From Blepharisma stoltei (Eukaryota; Ciliophora; Heterotrichea; Heterotrichida; Blepharismidae): DNA of 64,000 nt. The translations under genes and the position numbers were made by a program. Shown piece by piece: positions 11,223-21,404 of the stretch. Every line of letters starts with the position of its first letter. Positions within the stretch are counted from its first letter, which is position 1. The notes beneath the pieces were generated by a model. The model ran no database searches. It was not told the DNA's origin and was given only the letters and a program-made list of their open reading frames with translations. The stretch spans positions 558,001-622,000 of the forward strand of contig CAJZBQ010000015.1 in NCBI GenBank assembly GCA_914767885.1, in the 5' to 3' direction.

Positions 11223-11475
11223 GATTTATTAATTAATCAATTCCCAAAATAATTTCCCTTTTGCTTATAAGTTACATATAATAATTAAAACACTAATTCA
11301 ATGAATGCCTGGGAAGCTGAATTTAAGGCTCCATGCCAAATGACCATGTATTTTTGATCTTGTGATATTTCCTAGGGTAAAATTTGTTCGAAGCATTTTT
11401 AATAGTGAGACGTTTGGCCTAAAAAACCATTAAATTTCACTATTTAGAAATTTTCGACCAAATTTCTTCGATAAA
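11223..11475. other. Intergenic, one tiny open frame
   Basis: AT-rich spacer between two plus-strand genes. It holds a 24-codon open frame at 11301-11375 (MNAWEAEFKAPCQMT..., TGA as Trp). I cannot tell whether it is expressed. Nothing else is visible. Confidence 0.4.
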
Positions 11476-12423
11476 ATGTACAGCACGATCATTGGACCTA
11501 TACCCGAATTTGAAGCTGCTTTAGAAACCCAAAACGAAAGCGGCTTGATTGACATACTAAAATCAGGTTTTCCTCCAAATTTTATGATACGATTTCGAGA
11601 CACAAATGGAAATTACTTATTAGGGCACACCTACCCTTTGATTATGGCTATTGAATATCAACTGATTGAAGTAATAAAGTCATTAATATCACTCGGGGCA
11701 CAGATAAATGCTATTGATTCTTATGGGCGATCAGCAATTCTTGTTGCATCAGCAGTTGGAAATGAAGAAATTTTAAGAGTTTTAGTGTCACGCAGAGCTA
11801 ATATTTCAGCAAGAGATCACTATGGAAATACGGTTTTGCATATTTCTGCTGCTAATGCGAAATTAAGATTTATCCAAATATACGTAGAAGAATTAAAAAT
11901 CCCTGTATCGGTTAAAAATAAGAAATCTCAAACGCCAATAGATCTTTGCAAAGAAAAACAAGATAAAAGTAAAAATTTAAAAGAAATAGAAGATTTGCAA
12001 GAAGTTATTGAATATTTATGAATAATTCAAGAAGAATTGAAATCAAAGCACCAGATACATAATGAAAAACACTATGGAACTCCTCAGCCATCAGTACATA
12101 TAAGGCATTGCAGACAAAAAAGCATTGGAAATAACATTAGCGGAGATCATTTATCTCCAATATCAATATTACCAGAAAAAATTTCAAGAACTCTTAAGAT
12201 TTCTGCACCATTTAAAACCCGTCAAACAATAGAAAGCTACTTAAAAACAAAAAATGCTATGTTTAAATGTATAACAGCAAAACATAACAATGAGGAGAGG
12301 GCTTATTTTAATCTTTCCAGATACAAATGCCCAGGATCTACATTTTCAAAGGACTCAGAATCTCCGACTCAATCAACGCAATCAAGGTTTCCATCCTTAG
12401 GAAGAAGTGCTCTTGTGTCATAA
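11476..12423 (+). CDS. Ankyrin-repeat protein
   Basis: 315 residues as one frame; the TGA at 12019-12021 is Trp (VIEYLWIIQEELKSKH). Ankyrin repeats span about residues 50-160: YPLIMAIEYQLIEVIKSLIS, INAIDSYGRSAILVASAVGN, ISARDHYGNTVLHISAANAK. The C-terminal half is basic, Ser-rich and without recognised domain. Probably a scaffold or protein-binding module; the partner is unknown. A standard-code reading would wrongly cut it into two genes. Confidence 0.88.
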
Positions 12424-12436
12424 ATTATTAATATTA

Positions 12437-14023
12437 TTAGTCTTGTAACTTGTAGGAATCAAACCGATCCTGTTTTTCATGCTTATGGTGCTTTTTGTGG
12501 TGCTTTTCTTTTTTGGAGGACTTGTGTGCTTTTTCCAAGAATTTCTTTTTCTTTTTGATTTTGGATTTATTGACTTTTCCTTGGTCTTCTCTATATGGAG
12601 CTAGTTTTTTGAGACTGACTAATTGGTTTAACTTTGCATCATCCCAATTGAGAATGTCATCATCATTAAGGCCATAGTCTTCAGCATCCACTTGGCGATA
12701 TTTAAACTTGCAAGGCATATCGCCAATCATATCTTCATAATCTAAAGCCTTTAACTCTTTTAGTATATCTTGCACTGACTTCTCTTGTGGATCTTTTTCA
12801 ATGTTCATAGCTTCTTCAGCGTTTTCTTCAGCATTTTCTATATTTTTCTCAATATCCTCTATTTCTAAATCAGAATAGTTTTCTTCTTCTTCCTCATAAT
12901 AATCTTCTCCATACATAGAGTCCATTAATTTGTCGTATTTATCAGGATCAAAATCTTCCTCAAGTTCTTTTTTATTCAAATTTGGGTCAATCCCTCCCAT
13001 TTTTTTAATCAATTTCAGTTTGTCTTGCAATTCTTGCCTTTTCAGATTTTTTAACCTTTTGATTTCTTCTTCCTTTCTTATTTTTTCTTTCATTTTTCTT
13101 TCCTTCAAATTTTCTCTTTGTTCTTTTCTTTTGTTATCTTTAAGTCTGACGCTTCCTTCAACCTGTCTTGAGTGGGCTATTTAGAAATTACTTATAATTT
13201 TTTCAGCACCTTCTTCTTCAAATCTGTAGTTATAAACATGTTCGAATTTTTCGGCTTCTTCATAGTTTTTTTCATCTTCGACATCTACAATTTCGTCATA
13301 AGTTTTTAAGGTTTCTGCTTCATCTTTCCACATGCGGTTAATTACGAAATTTTTTAAGAATTCTTCATCTTTGTCTTTTTTAGAGAGCCAAAATTCTTTG
13401 AGTTCATTTAGATCTTTCTTTTCTTTTTTCTCAAATTTTGTATGTTCTTCCACAAACTCCTGGAACTTTGCTTCTTCATCTTTGATTTCTTGGGCTGTTT
13501 TTTTCCTTAAGCTTAGAATTTCATCGCTATCATTTACTTTCCAACTGTTTGCTGCGGCCTTAAATTCATCTTTTAGCCTTTTTTGTTCCTCAATCTTGGT
13601 TTCAGGCCGGATTTCGTCTTCATCAATTATTTTTCCTTTTTTGATTTCCTGGGAAATTAATTCTTTATAGCGGATTGGCTTTTCTTCATCTTTAGATTTC
13701 TCTGAGGAAGTATCAAAATCTGAATCACTGAAAATTTTATAGTTTGGGTCTTTCAGCTTTGGGTCTTTTTTTCTAATCATATATATAGCTTTCATGAATT
13801 TTGCATTTGCCTTTTTAGTTAGAAGCTCTGCATCTGAGTCTTCGCTTTCTGAATCGCTTTCTTCAGATTCCGATTCTGGATTAATTTTTAAAGCTTTGGC
13901 TTTCTCTTTAGCTTTTATTATTTCTTCTCGCCTTTTGCGTCTTTCAAATGATTCTGCGAACTTTTTGTTGATTGTGAATCCAACATCTTCTGGGCTTTCT
14001 TCTCTTTGTCTTTTACCAGACAT
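12437..14023 (-). CDS. KRI1: KRI1-like ribosome biogenesis protein, one 15-nt intron
   Basis: Join 13192..14023 with 12437..13176 gives 523 residues. KRI1 is a nucleolar factor for 40S subunit assembly that works with KRR1. Visible family marks: acidic/basic N-terminus, DEEFLKNFVINRMW (Kri1 core), VYNYRFEEEGAEKI, then after splicing THSRQVEGSVRLKDNKRKEQ and the C-terminal domain with KALDYEDMIGD, FKYRQVDAEDYGL, LNWDDAKLNQLV and LKKLAPYRED. Poly-Lys/His tail (KKEKHHKKHHKHEK) suits a nucleolar protein. The 15-nt intron 13177-13191 contains an in-frame stop, so an unspliced reading gives two false genes. Confidence 0.93.
13177..13191 (-). other. 15-nt intron in KRI1
   Basis: GTAATTTCTAAATAG on the minus strand. 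Removal joins GAEKII to THSRQVEGSVR, the conserved KRI1 junction. Confidence 0.92.
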
Positions 14024-14457
14024 TTTTACTTTTATAAAAGAGATAAGGGATTACCATATCAAAGCTACTTAAAGTTGTCTATTGAGCAAATTATATGAAA
14101 ACAAAGTTAAATTCTAATAGTAATAAAAAGGTAATAAATTTAAATATTTTATCGATTAAAAAAATATTAAATTAGTTTAGTTAAAAACTTTAAAATCAAA
14201 ATAAAATTAGTTTACTTTATTAATTATGCATTTATGTGATACATATTTTCGTTAGCCTCAATAAGCCATTTTAGCATATTTGCATGTCGAAGTTCTTTTA
14301 TCCAAAATTTATCAACTGTTATTACCCCTTCCATAATATTTTTAAATCCTGATGAAAATATACTTAATTAAACTTGATGTATGAATTATTATCAAAATTT
14401 GCTTAGGATTATCATTTATAAGTGATGATCCATATTATATCAAACCAAAATCAAAAA
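14024..14457. other. Intergenic, AT-rich
   Basis: Very AT-rich spacer between the KRI1 start and the tRNA gene. I see no coding frame, no MITE ends and no other structure. Confidence 0.6.
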
Positions 14458-14529
14458 TGGATGAACCGAGGATTGAACTCGGGGCCTTCTGCTTGCAAAG
14501 CAGATGTGATACCACTTCACCATTCACCC
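14458..14529 (-). tRNA. tRNA-Ala (anticodon UGC)
   Basis: 72 nt on the minus strand. Acceptor arm GGGTGAA pairs with TTCATCC, including a G3:U70 wobble, the alanine identity element. D arm GTGAAGTGGTATCAC, anticodon stem TCTGC/GCAGA around TTTGCAA (anticodon TGC), T arm CCGAG TTCAATC CTCGG. No intron. A TTTTT run follows immediately, fitting a Pol III terminator. Confidence 0.96.
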
Positions 14530-14661
14530 TTATCTCTCTCTTCTTGATTTTATTTCTTTTATATCGATTACCTTCCTCAATCTTCAGTTTTTTACCTCTA
14601 AGAATTCTAATTAAATTCTTTTTACTGGGCTTTTCTTATAAAAATTCTTTACTCATAATAA

Positions 14662-15363
14662 ATGGATCGTGACACCCTTATAGACGAGGCTCCGACTTAT
14701 ATGTCCCAAGATGAAGTTCAAAACATGGTACAATCCTTTCAAAGCGCTTTGGGAATCTTTACAGATGAACTCGAACAATTAAGGAAGGACAATGACGAAC
14801 TTCACACAAAACTTCAATATGAATCAACAAGAGATGTCATCCTTTCAGAAGGCCAAGAAAAAATAAATATTAAGTATCAAAAGGTTAAGACGGAGTTGGA
14901 GTCTTGCAATGAACAAATTAATATACTAGAAACAGCTCTAAATCATGGTAGAGATTTAGCATTAAGTGCAGGTAGAGCTGAAATGTACAGGCAATATGCT
15001 AATCAAATTTTTGAAAGAACAAGCCAAGAAGGAGTAAATAATGAGATTACTGAATTTATCATGAATTTGGAAAGAGAAATCTATAACCTAGAAATTGAGA
15101 ATAAAAGATCTAAAGAAGTTAACCAAAAATTGAGAAATGACATTGGAATTGCATTTGAAGAAGAAAAAAGCAATCATAGATGCAAAAACTGTAAAAAGGA
15201 ATTTGTGCCAAAACAGAATAGAGATGGTGAATGCTTCTATCATCCAGGGAAAATGAAATATTATAGTTGTAAAGGATGTGGCGAAGATGCTTACTATAAT
15301 TGTTGCAATAAATGCATCAAATGTTCTCCCGGCTGTAGAACTGGTAAGCACATTGCTATATAA
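14662..15363 (+). CDS. Coiled-coil protein with C-terminal CHORD-like zinc-binding domain
   Basis: 233 residues. Long coiled coil from about residue 20 to 170 (QSALGIFTDELEQLRKDNDEL through NKRSKEVNQKLRND), then a Cys/His cluster: RCKNCKKEFVP, DGECFYHPGKM, SCKGCG, CCNKCIKCSPGC, TGKH. The CxxC, CxYHPG, CxxC, GC..GxH order resembles CHORD or related cysteine-rich zinc modules, but not every CHORD position is clear, so I call it CHORD-like only. The function is unknown; a scaffold role would fit. The start at 14662 is the first ATG, 130 bp past the tRNA. Confidence 0.78.
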   Translation: MDRDTLIDEAPTYMSQDEVQNMVQSFQSALGIFTDELEQLRKDNDELHTKLQYESTRDVILSEGQEKINIKYQKVKTELESCNEQINILETALNHGRDLALSAGRAEMYRQYANQIFERTSQEGVNNEITEFIMNLEREIYNLEIENKRSKEVNQKLRNDIGIAFEEEKSNHRCKNCKKEFVPKQNRDGECFYHPGKMKYYSCKGCGEDAYYNCCNKCIKCSPGCRTGKHIAI

Positions 15364-15492
15364 TAAAGATTTAATAATATTTAGACAGATTGAAAGTCAA
15401 CACTATTAATTTTTGATGAGTTAACTTCTTTAAATTTAATGCTGCAGAAGACTTTAAGCTCATATTTTATAGATTTTTCTGAATTTTTAGAC

Positions 15493-16595
15493 TTAAAAAA
15501 TACTACTAATGCAGTTATCTCTACTCGTAAAAATCCAATCCGAGTGATCATACTCCCTTGATGCTTCTCCGACACATTGCCATGACCCATATTCAGTAAA
15601 TTCAACTCTCTGATTATTTGATAAAGTGAATATATATCTCATTACTTGTCTATGATAGTTATCATATACTCGATAATAATTGAAATGAGCCTTCGTTGTT
15701 CTCGTGAATATCCCTTCCATATGATTGGATGAATGTGATTGGTCCTTTAATAAATCAGATCTTTTACGTTTTTCTATATCAGTGCTATAACTTGTAGAAT
15801 AATTTGAAATTGCAGTAATTTTTGCCTTGATTGAACCGATAGCTTGAGAAATGGCTTGAATGAAGCTCGGAATAGGAAAAGATTGAGGTTTTATTTTGCG
15901 AAATAGGGTTATAAAATTTAAGATTTCTTTGAGTTTTGGTGAATTTATTGCTATTGCATATCTATTGCAAAAATTAATAATTGACTCTATAAAACTACCA
16001 TAATCTGGCGATTGGCTGATAGGGTCTAAACTATTGGCGTATACTAATAGCTGATTACTCACATCTACAGCTCTCATACCGCACCTTTGGCCTTGCATCA
16101 CATTTTCATTTGCTTTTCTTTCAATTTCAGATTTTATTTGTTCATTTACATAACCATAAAACTCTCTCTTAATGTATTCTTCTGGATACTCTAGCTTTAC
16201 TAACTCCCTCCTCTGTGAGAGGACAAAAAATTTTTGTTCGATCAAAAGGGGGTTAATTTTTTATATAAAAAATATATATAATGTTTTCAAATAACTTTTT
16301 TTTTGAAAATTAAAAAAATCTCAATTCATAAAAAACCGGAAAGTCAAAAAATTACTAAAATTTATATTTTAAAATGAAAGCTGTTTGTTCGAGGAGAGGG
16401 AAGTAAGGTTTCATTAGAAACTGAGACATTCAAGTTGTTTAGCTCGCCCATACCTGGTAATTCTGCTATTTTGGCTAAGATTTCATTTTTGTAGATTTCA
16501 GAGACGATATCTCCATCAATGGCTTGTCTTTCATAAAATTTACAAGGATGAGGATTAAGATTAAGATTCAGCCATAAGCGGTAAACCACTGACAT
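15493..16595 (-). CDS. Unrecognised protein interrupted by a family A MITE/IES
   Basis: Join 16407..16595 with 15493..16203 gives 299 residues (MSVVYRLWLNLNLNPHP at the start). Removing element 16204-16403 with one TAA gives NETLVKLEYPEEYIK in frame; unspliced, the two halves are in different frames. The middle is helical, the C-terminal part aromatic (AHFNYYRVYDNYHRQVMRYIF, then SWQCVGEASREYDHSDWIF). No family recognised. A possible 15-nt intron near the stop (GTAGTATTTTTTAAG) would change only the last two residues. Confidence 0.75.
16204..16403 (-). mobile_element. Degenerate family A MITE/IES (A9) in an exon
   Basis: 200 bp, TAA on both sides (16201-16203, 16404-16406). Left end CTCCCTCCTCTGTGAGAGGAC with a broken hairpin leading to GGGGGTTAA, right end TTGTTCGAGGAGAGGGAAG. 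Shorter and more diverged than the other A copies, but the excision junction still restores the host frame. Confidence 0.85.
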
Positions 16596-17090
16596 GTCTG
16601 TACCTCATCTCTAGAAAAAGCAAACTATGCTTGATATATACAACTGTATGCAAATGATCTACAGCACAATTAAGATTTCACCCTTTTATACTTTCTGGTA
16701 AGACCCGCTAGATGATTCATAGAAATTCCCTAGATGAGAGCTATCCTGTGCTGAGACAGTCAAGTAATTAAGACTTTGTGGTAGGAAAACCTGTCAAGCT
16801 TTTTTAGCAAGAGCTGGAAAATCTTTATGGGAAATCAGATACCCGGTTTTGGAAGGCTTCCATTGAATTGGTCTAATTGCCTGAAAAGTAATATCTAGGC
16901 TCACCCCGAGTCACTAATTCGTCAAAGCCACCATTTTAATTCCGAAAGGGTGAGGGAAATGGATTATTCTATTATTGGCAATGATAATGTTAAAAACTCC
17001 ATGCAAATTGGATCGAGGTTGATATCTTTTATAGCTAATGAAAAATCTTGGATATAAATTTTCATAGTAAATATCAAATAACAATTGTTC
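16596..17090. mobile_element. Gene-free stretch with a possible retroposon R unit
   Basis: The part about 16640-16950 is less AT-rich than its surroundings and, on the minus strand, starts near GGAATTAAAATGGTGGC, close to the start of unit R11 (AATATGGTGGTGGCG). I could not find a convincing target duplication. CACCCTTT near 16680 and AAAGGGTG near 16946 are complementary. No gene seen. Confidence 0.4.
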
Positions 17091-17093
17091 TTA

Positions 17094-17414
17094 CTCCCCC
17101 CCTCCGTGAGTGAACAAAAAATTGTTCACTCACGGAGGGGGGTTAATTTTTTTCGAAATTTAAAAAAATCCTAATTCGCAAAAATTGGAAAGCAAATATT
17201 AATTTAATTTATAAAATTTATGTTTTAAAAAGCAATTCGTTTAAAATTAAACAGAATTAGCTCTAGATTTCATTATACTAATTATCATTAATATATCAAA
17301 AATTTTTTATATAAAACATTTTGTATTAAAAAATTTTTGTTCACTCACGGGTGGGCTTTTGGGCAAAAATAGGGATTTTTCTAATGTTTTTGTTCACTCA
17401 TGGAGGGGGGGTAG
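17094..17414 (-). mobile_element. Family A MITE/IES (A2), intergenic
   Basis: 321 bp, TTA on both sides (17091-17093, 17415-17417). Hairpin end on the left (CCGTGAGTGAACAAAA then TTGTTCACTCACGG), two-word end on the right (GTTCACTCACGGG and GTTCACTCATGGAGG). Opposite orientation to A1. Confidence 0.9.
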
Positions 17415-17586
17415 TTAAGTTCTTCGGTATGATTTTCAAAGAGTCTAACTCGGCAGTCTTCTTTATTCCTTTAAATTAAAAATTACTTTATTATCTTAAT
17501 GCCAAACATTTCTTGAGCATAGCTTGTATTAAATCTTGCTTATATTGTTTAATTTAATTAATTATTAGCAGAAATAATATAATGTT

Positions 17587-18090
17587 TTACATCAAGATTG
17601 AAGAATTAAGTAATTGTTTCAATGAATTACGAAAGCCCACTGCTCTGCTCTGTATCTCATACTCGCTGACTATATATAGCAGAATTTTGCTTCGGCATAA
17701 GGAGAATACATTTAAGCAATAAAATGCATTGGCGAGGTCTTGACCCCATCCGTGAGTATCTTCTTGTCCAGGACAATCAATATATAGAATTCTTGTTCTT
17801 TGATTGTAATACAAATTTGGCTCAGAGGTTTCTGAGTTCACACTATGACCAATAATTCCTGGGATTATCGAATTATCACGAATTTTTAGAATAGGGCCTC
17901 TATCTCCGTCTTGAACAATTAGTTGATCTTCATTTAAAAGATGCAAAAGAGTCGTTTTCCCACTTCCTGTAGCGCCAAACAAGATATGAGTTTTCTGGAT
18001 GCTATTTTGGTTGGCTGCATCAAGTTTAACTCTGAAAGCACTGCCTTTAGATTTGACCTCGGAGAATACCTTTGCATCACAGTCGTTCAT
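17587..18090 (-). CDS. P-loop GTPase-like protein, short and probably truncated
   Basis: 167 residues from the ATG at 18090. Walker A GATGSGKTTLLHLL at about residues 38-51, a G3-like DCPGQEDTHGWGQD near 104, then LLYIVSEYEIQSR. The layout recalls AIG1/GIMAP or other septin-like G domains, but the frame stops just after the strand that should precede the G4 base-specificity motif, and downstream sequence does not continue it. Either a short ciliate-specific form or a broken gene. A tRNA-like or MITE explanation for the stop was not found. Confidence 0.6.
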   Translation of the reverse strand: MNDCDAKVFSEVKSKGSAFRVKLDAANQNSIQKTHILFGATGSGKTTLLHLLNEDQLIVQDGDRGPILKIRDNSIIPGIIGHSVNSETSEPNLYYNQRTRILYIDCPGQEDTHGWGQDLANAFYCLNVFSLCRSKILLYIVSEYEIQSRAVGFRNSLKQLLNSSILM

Positions 18091-18722
18091 TTTTATGATT
18101 ATTATCTTAAAATAAATGTTAATCATTAATCTTTGTAACCATTTCTACATTTTTATATAAAATGATTAAAGATGGCATGCAAGAAATTTATTAAAAGGTC
18201 CACATTATAAAGAGCCCAACTAACTATAAATACAGCCTAAGAATGAAGAATTGCGATTACCAGCAGTGCTTTAGCAAGTTTTAGAGTAAATGGAATCAAA
18301 TTTCATTAGTTTAAACTTAAATTGAAATAATTTATAGTGATCAGCACTCTTTAATGACTTTTTATTTATCAAAACATCGATAATTACTTGAAAGTCCTTC
18401 GAGTTGATAATTATATAGTCAGTTGCTCTAATTTCTGATCGGCTCCAACGAACCAAAGATGGATTTCACACGTGAAAATCCAGAAATTCCACGTGGAAAC
18501 ACATTTTTGGCTCGTGGGAGCCGATCAGTAATAATTACAAAAGATAATATCATAAAGCTTCTAGAAAAGAAAAATTTTTTTATATGCTTGAAATATATCT
18601 AGTTTAGCATGAATAAGCCATTAAGGGGCATTTTTTGATTAGCCGTGTACTAATTGGCTTGCCAAATTGATTGGCAACCCAGATTTTTGCTAACTAATTT
18701 AAAATATAGCCAAAAATGTTTC
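18091..18722. other. Gene-free stretch with a 104-bp palindrome
   Basis: AT-rich apart from an imperfect inverted repeat at 18435-18538 listed separately. A 61-codon minus-strand frame (18271-18456) overlaps the palindrome and shows no conserved feature, so I do not call it a gene. Confidence 0.5.
18435..18538. repeat. Imperfect 104-bp palindrome, possible miniature IES
   Basis: CTGATCGGCTCC at the left and GGAGCCGATCAG at the right, with arms continuing ACGAACCAAA / TTTGGCTCGT and CACGTG near the centre. TA-containing sequence lies on both sides. The shape fits a small MITE, but no second copy is seen in this window. Confidence 0.6.
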
Positions 18723-18725
18723 TTA

Positions 18726-19088
18726 CTCCCCCCCTCCGTGAGTGAACAAAAAAATTTTGTTCACTCATGGAGTAGGGTTAATTTTTTTTTTTTTAAAAAA
18801 TTTATATATAAATTTTATAGAAAAGATTTTTTTTTGAAATTTAAAAAAATCCTAATTCGCAAAAATTGGAAAGCAATTTATAAAATTTATGTTTTAAAAC
18901 GCAATTTGTTTAAAATTAAACAGAATTAGCTCTAGATTTCATTATACTAATTATCATTTTATATATCAAAAATTATTTCCATAAAAAATTTTTCTATTAA
19001 AAAAATTTTTGTTCACCCACGGAGGTGGGTTTTTGGGAAAAAAATAGCGATTTTTCTAATGGTTTTGTTCACTCACGGAGGGGGGGGG
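18726..19088 (-). mobile_element. Family A MITE/IES (A3), left border of the bacterial-like island
   Basis: 363 bp, TTA on both sides (18723-18725, 19089-19091). Hairpin end on the left, two-word end on the right, where the last GAG is missing. Opposite orientation to A4 at 22042, so the two hairpin ends face outward around the island. Confidence 0.88.
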
Positions 19089-19091
19089 TTA

Positions 19092-19893
19092 GTAGGCTAT
19101 TCATACTGATAAATTGAGCACTAGAGCTGAAACAAGAAGTGGAACTGCCAATGGAAAAATTCAACAGTTGGTAATGAAATGGAATAAGAAAATAGACGAG
19201 ACGGGTACGCTCAATACAGAACAGCAACTAGAAGAATTAAAGAATAGAATCTTACGCGAACGTAACAAAACAATGTTAGATAATATAATAAAAGATATGC
19301 AACAACATCCAGAAGGACAACGAATGCTGGTGATAGGGGCAAAACATGCTAAAACACGAGCAAGGACATTGGACTCTCGAGGAGCAACTATAACTCTAAC
19401 GGAACCATATCCCTCAGAGCATCGTTTAGGCAAGAAAGAAAAGGCATATTATCTATTATTATCAGAGAATTGAGAAAAAGTGAAGCATCGTTGGAGGACC
19501 TATTAAATCAAAATGATCAAAGAAATATCAAGGTGCAGGGCGCAATAGCGAATAAACGTACTGGGGTTTATAAACACGAGATTTAATTTTAACTGCAGAC
19601 CACTCTCGTCTGCGACCAAAACACTGGGTAGAAGCGGGAATTGAACAGCAAATGAACATGAGCATAGGAAGCGAAGAGAGCAAGACTCCAGAAATCAGTT
19701 TGGTAAAACCAGAAGAGGTGCAGCAACATAGTAATAAACTCTGAACAAGCTAAATTAGCAGCTGCATGTAAGCAGGCACCATCGGAGATATTAAACACAG
19801 TACGCACATCATTTAGCACTGCATCAAACACAAATGTTGCAGAATGTGCTAAATATTTTCCACAAACACTAAGAACCCTGAGACTTGTCGCAT
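19092..19893 (+). pseudogene. Decayed bacterial-like coding sequence(s)
   Basis: A frame from about 19092 to 19473 reads LSTRAETRSGTANGKIQQLV and on to GKKEKAYYLLLSEN, then breaks; another readable piece at about 19737-19893 gives NSEQAKLAAACKQAPSEILN and ends CAKYFPQTLRTLRLVA before a stop. Composition and codon use differ from neighbouring ciliate genes. I recognise no family. It lies next to an IS481 remnant, and the natural reading is fragments of an endosymbiont gene, but that is inference. Confidence 0.5.
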
Positions 19894-19913
19894 AATGTAA
19901 ATCGATAGATGTC

Positions 19914-20344
19914 TTACTTATTTCTTACTTAATTATCTGGTGTTTAAGGTGTCTAGTGCCGCAGCCCAAAAGGGGCCTATGGCAAAACTGATGACGTAGG
20001 CGAGCCATCTTGGCACGGGTCAGCCCCGTCCAAGCCTTCTAACAACTCCTGCTTCACCGGCCTTGCTGCACGTCTCACCCGGCGCGTTGCCGTAGCCCTT
20101 GTCGCTCGACTCAGCTCCTGCGCGTGTTCCGCCTAAGGGTCATCCTCCCGTGGGGATGTGCTGAGAGGTAAAAGCCCGAGATCTTGAGTGGACTGAGGAG
20201 TGGTTCCTCTGGTTATCCCCAAAGTTAAACCGCTATTGCTGTCCAGAAGTTCACGAGTGAAAACCTAACCCTAATAATAAAATTCCATGAGGGAGAGAAA
20301 ATTAGCAAAGCTAATTTCTCTCGAACCGAATGCCATTTTATTAT
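19914..20344 (-). mobile_element. Retroposon-like unit R4 inside the bacterial-like island
   Basis: 431 bp, GC-rich, flanked by the 16-bp direct repeat TAAATCGATAGATGTC (19898-19913, 20345-20360). On the minus strand it starts TAATAATAAAATGGCATTCGG, sharing AAAATGGC with other R units. It is a eukaryotic-type insertion into the bacterial-like sequence. Confidence 0.85.
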
Positions 20345-20360
20345 TAAATCGATAGATGTC

Positions 20361-21278
20361 ACTTAATCTCTTTCTGTCATTTTGCGAATTATATCATCTG
20401 CATGTAAAGCTATGGAATATAACAGAGATAGCTATTATATATTTAAAGAACTATATGAAGTAGGTGGTGAAGAAGCTTTAAACGAGATTAGTCGTAGAAA
20501 ACCGATAATATCTAACAGAGTTGATCCTACTTTAGTAGCATTAGAGACGAAAATGGCTCAAGATGGCATCATTCTTACCGAAGCGTAATTACGCACTTTA
20601 GAAAAATGTAAATCTGAAAAAGAAGCTTACGGTGAGATTGAAACTGAGCATCCAGGTTATCTTGGCTCACAGGATGTATACTATGTAGGCACTTTCAAAG
20701 GCATAGGTAAAGTATATACTCAAACTTATATCGATACTTATTCAAGAGTAGCCGATTTTAAACTCTATAACGAGAAAATAGCTATTACTTCTGCCGATAT
20801 GCTAAATGATTGGATATTACCTTTTATGAAAAAGAAGGTATACCTATACTTCGAATATTTACCGATAGGGGTGGTGAATATAAGGGTAATATAGAATATC
20901 ATGCATTTGAACTATTTTTAAGTATAGAAAGCATAGAGCATACTACTACAAAAGCTTATTCTCCTCAAACGAACGGCATTTGTGAAAGATTTCATAAAAC
21001 TATGAAGGAAGAGTTTTTTGACGTAGCCAGAGGTCAGAAGATTTATAATTCTATTGATTTGCTACAAAATGATCTTGACGAATGGCTTTTGCATTATAAT
21101 TATGAAAGACCTCATTCAGGTAAATATTGTTATGGTAAAAGCCCTACGCAAACTTTTGAAGATAGTAAAAAACTTGCTCTTGAAAAGAATAATGAAATTT
21201 ATACCTTGAATATAAGCTTGAACAAAATAGTCAGAATTTTAGCGATAATATTGCTTGTTAGATTATGTTGTATATAAG
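20361..21278 (+). pseudogene. Decayed IS481-family transposase (bacterial)
   Basis: Recognisable IS481 DDE transposase: [12 protein letters not shown], then a missing internal segment, [11 protein letters not shown], an in-frame TAA at 20586, TEHPGYLGSQDVYYVGTFKG, FIDTYS-like YIDTYSRVADFKLY (first Asp), FTDRGGEYKG (second Asp), SPQTNGICERFHKTMKEEF (Glu), and YERPHSGKYCYGKSPTQTF. A frameshift near 20812-20826 separates the first and second catalytic parts. So it has a deletion, a stop and a shift, and cannot be active. IS481 of this type is common in Rickettsiales and related intracellular bacteria, an origin I infer but cannot prove. Confidence 0.9.
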
Positions 21279-21404
21279 TTAAGTCTTGACTAGTACATTT
21301 GAGGTTAGAATTTAAGTGCTTATTTTAGAATTTACACACATAAAAAGCCAGAGCCTTTTGCAACTTACACAAATTCTATTACAGACTCTACAGTTTAATA
21401 TTTT

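Noticed and set aside
12019-12021. Stop codon splitting the ankyrin protein into two genes
   Set aside because: TGA is Trp in this genome and the frame continues without a gap.
19973-20060. CTGATGA plus GC hairpin in R4, suggesting a hammerhead ribozyme
   Set aside because: The required GAAA and the cleavage-site stems could not be placed.
20810-21277. Active integrase gene
   Set aside because: The N-terminal part is separated by a frameshift, a stop and an internal deletion, so it is a remnant.
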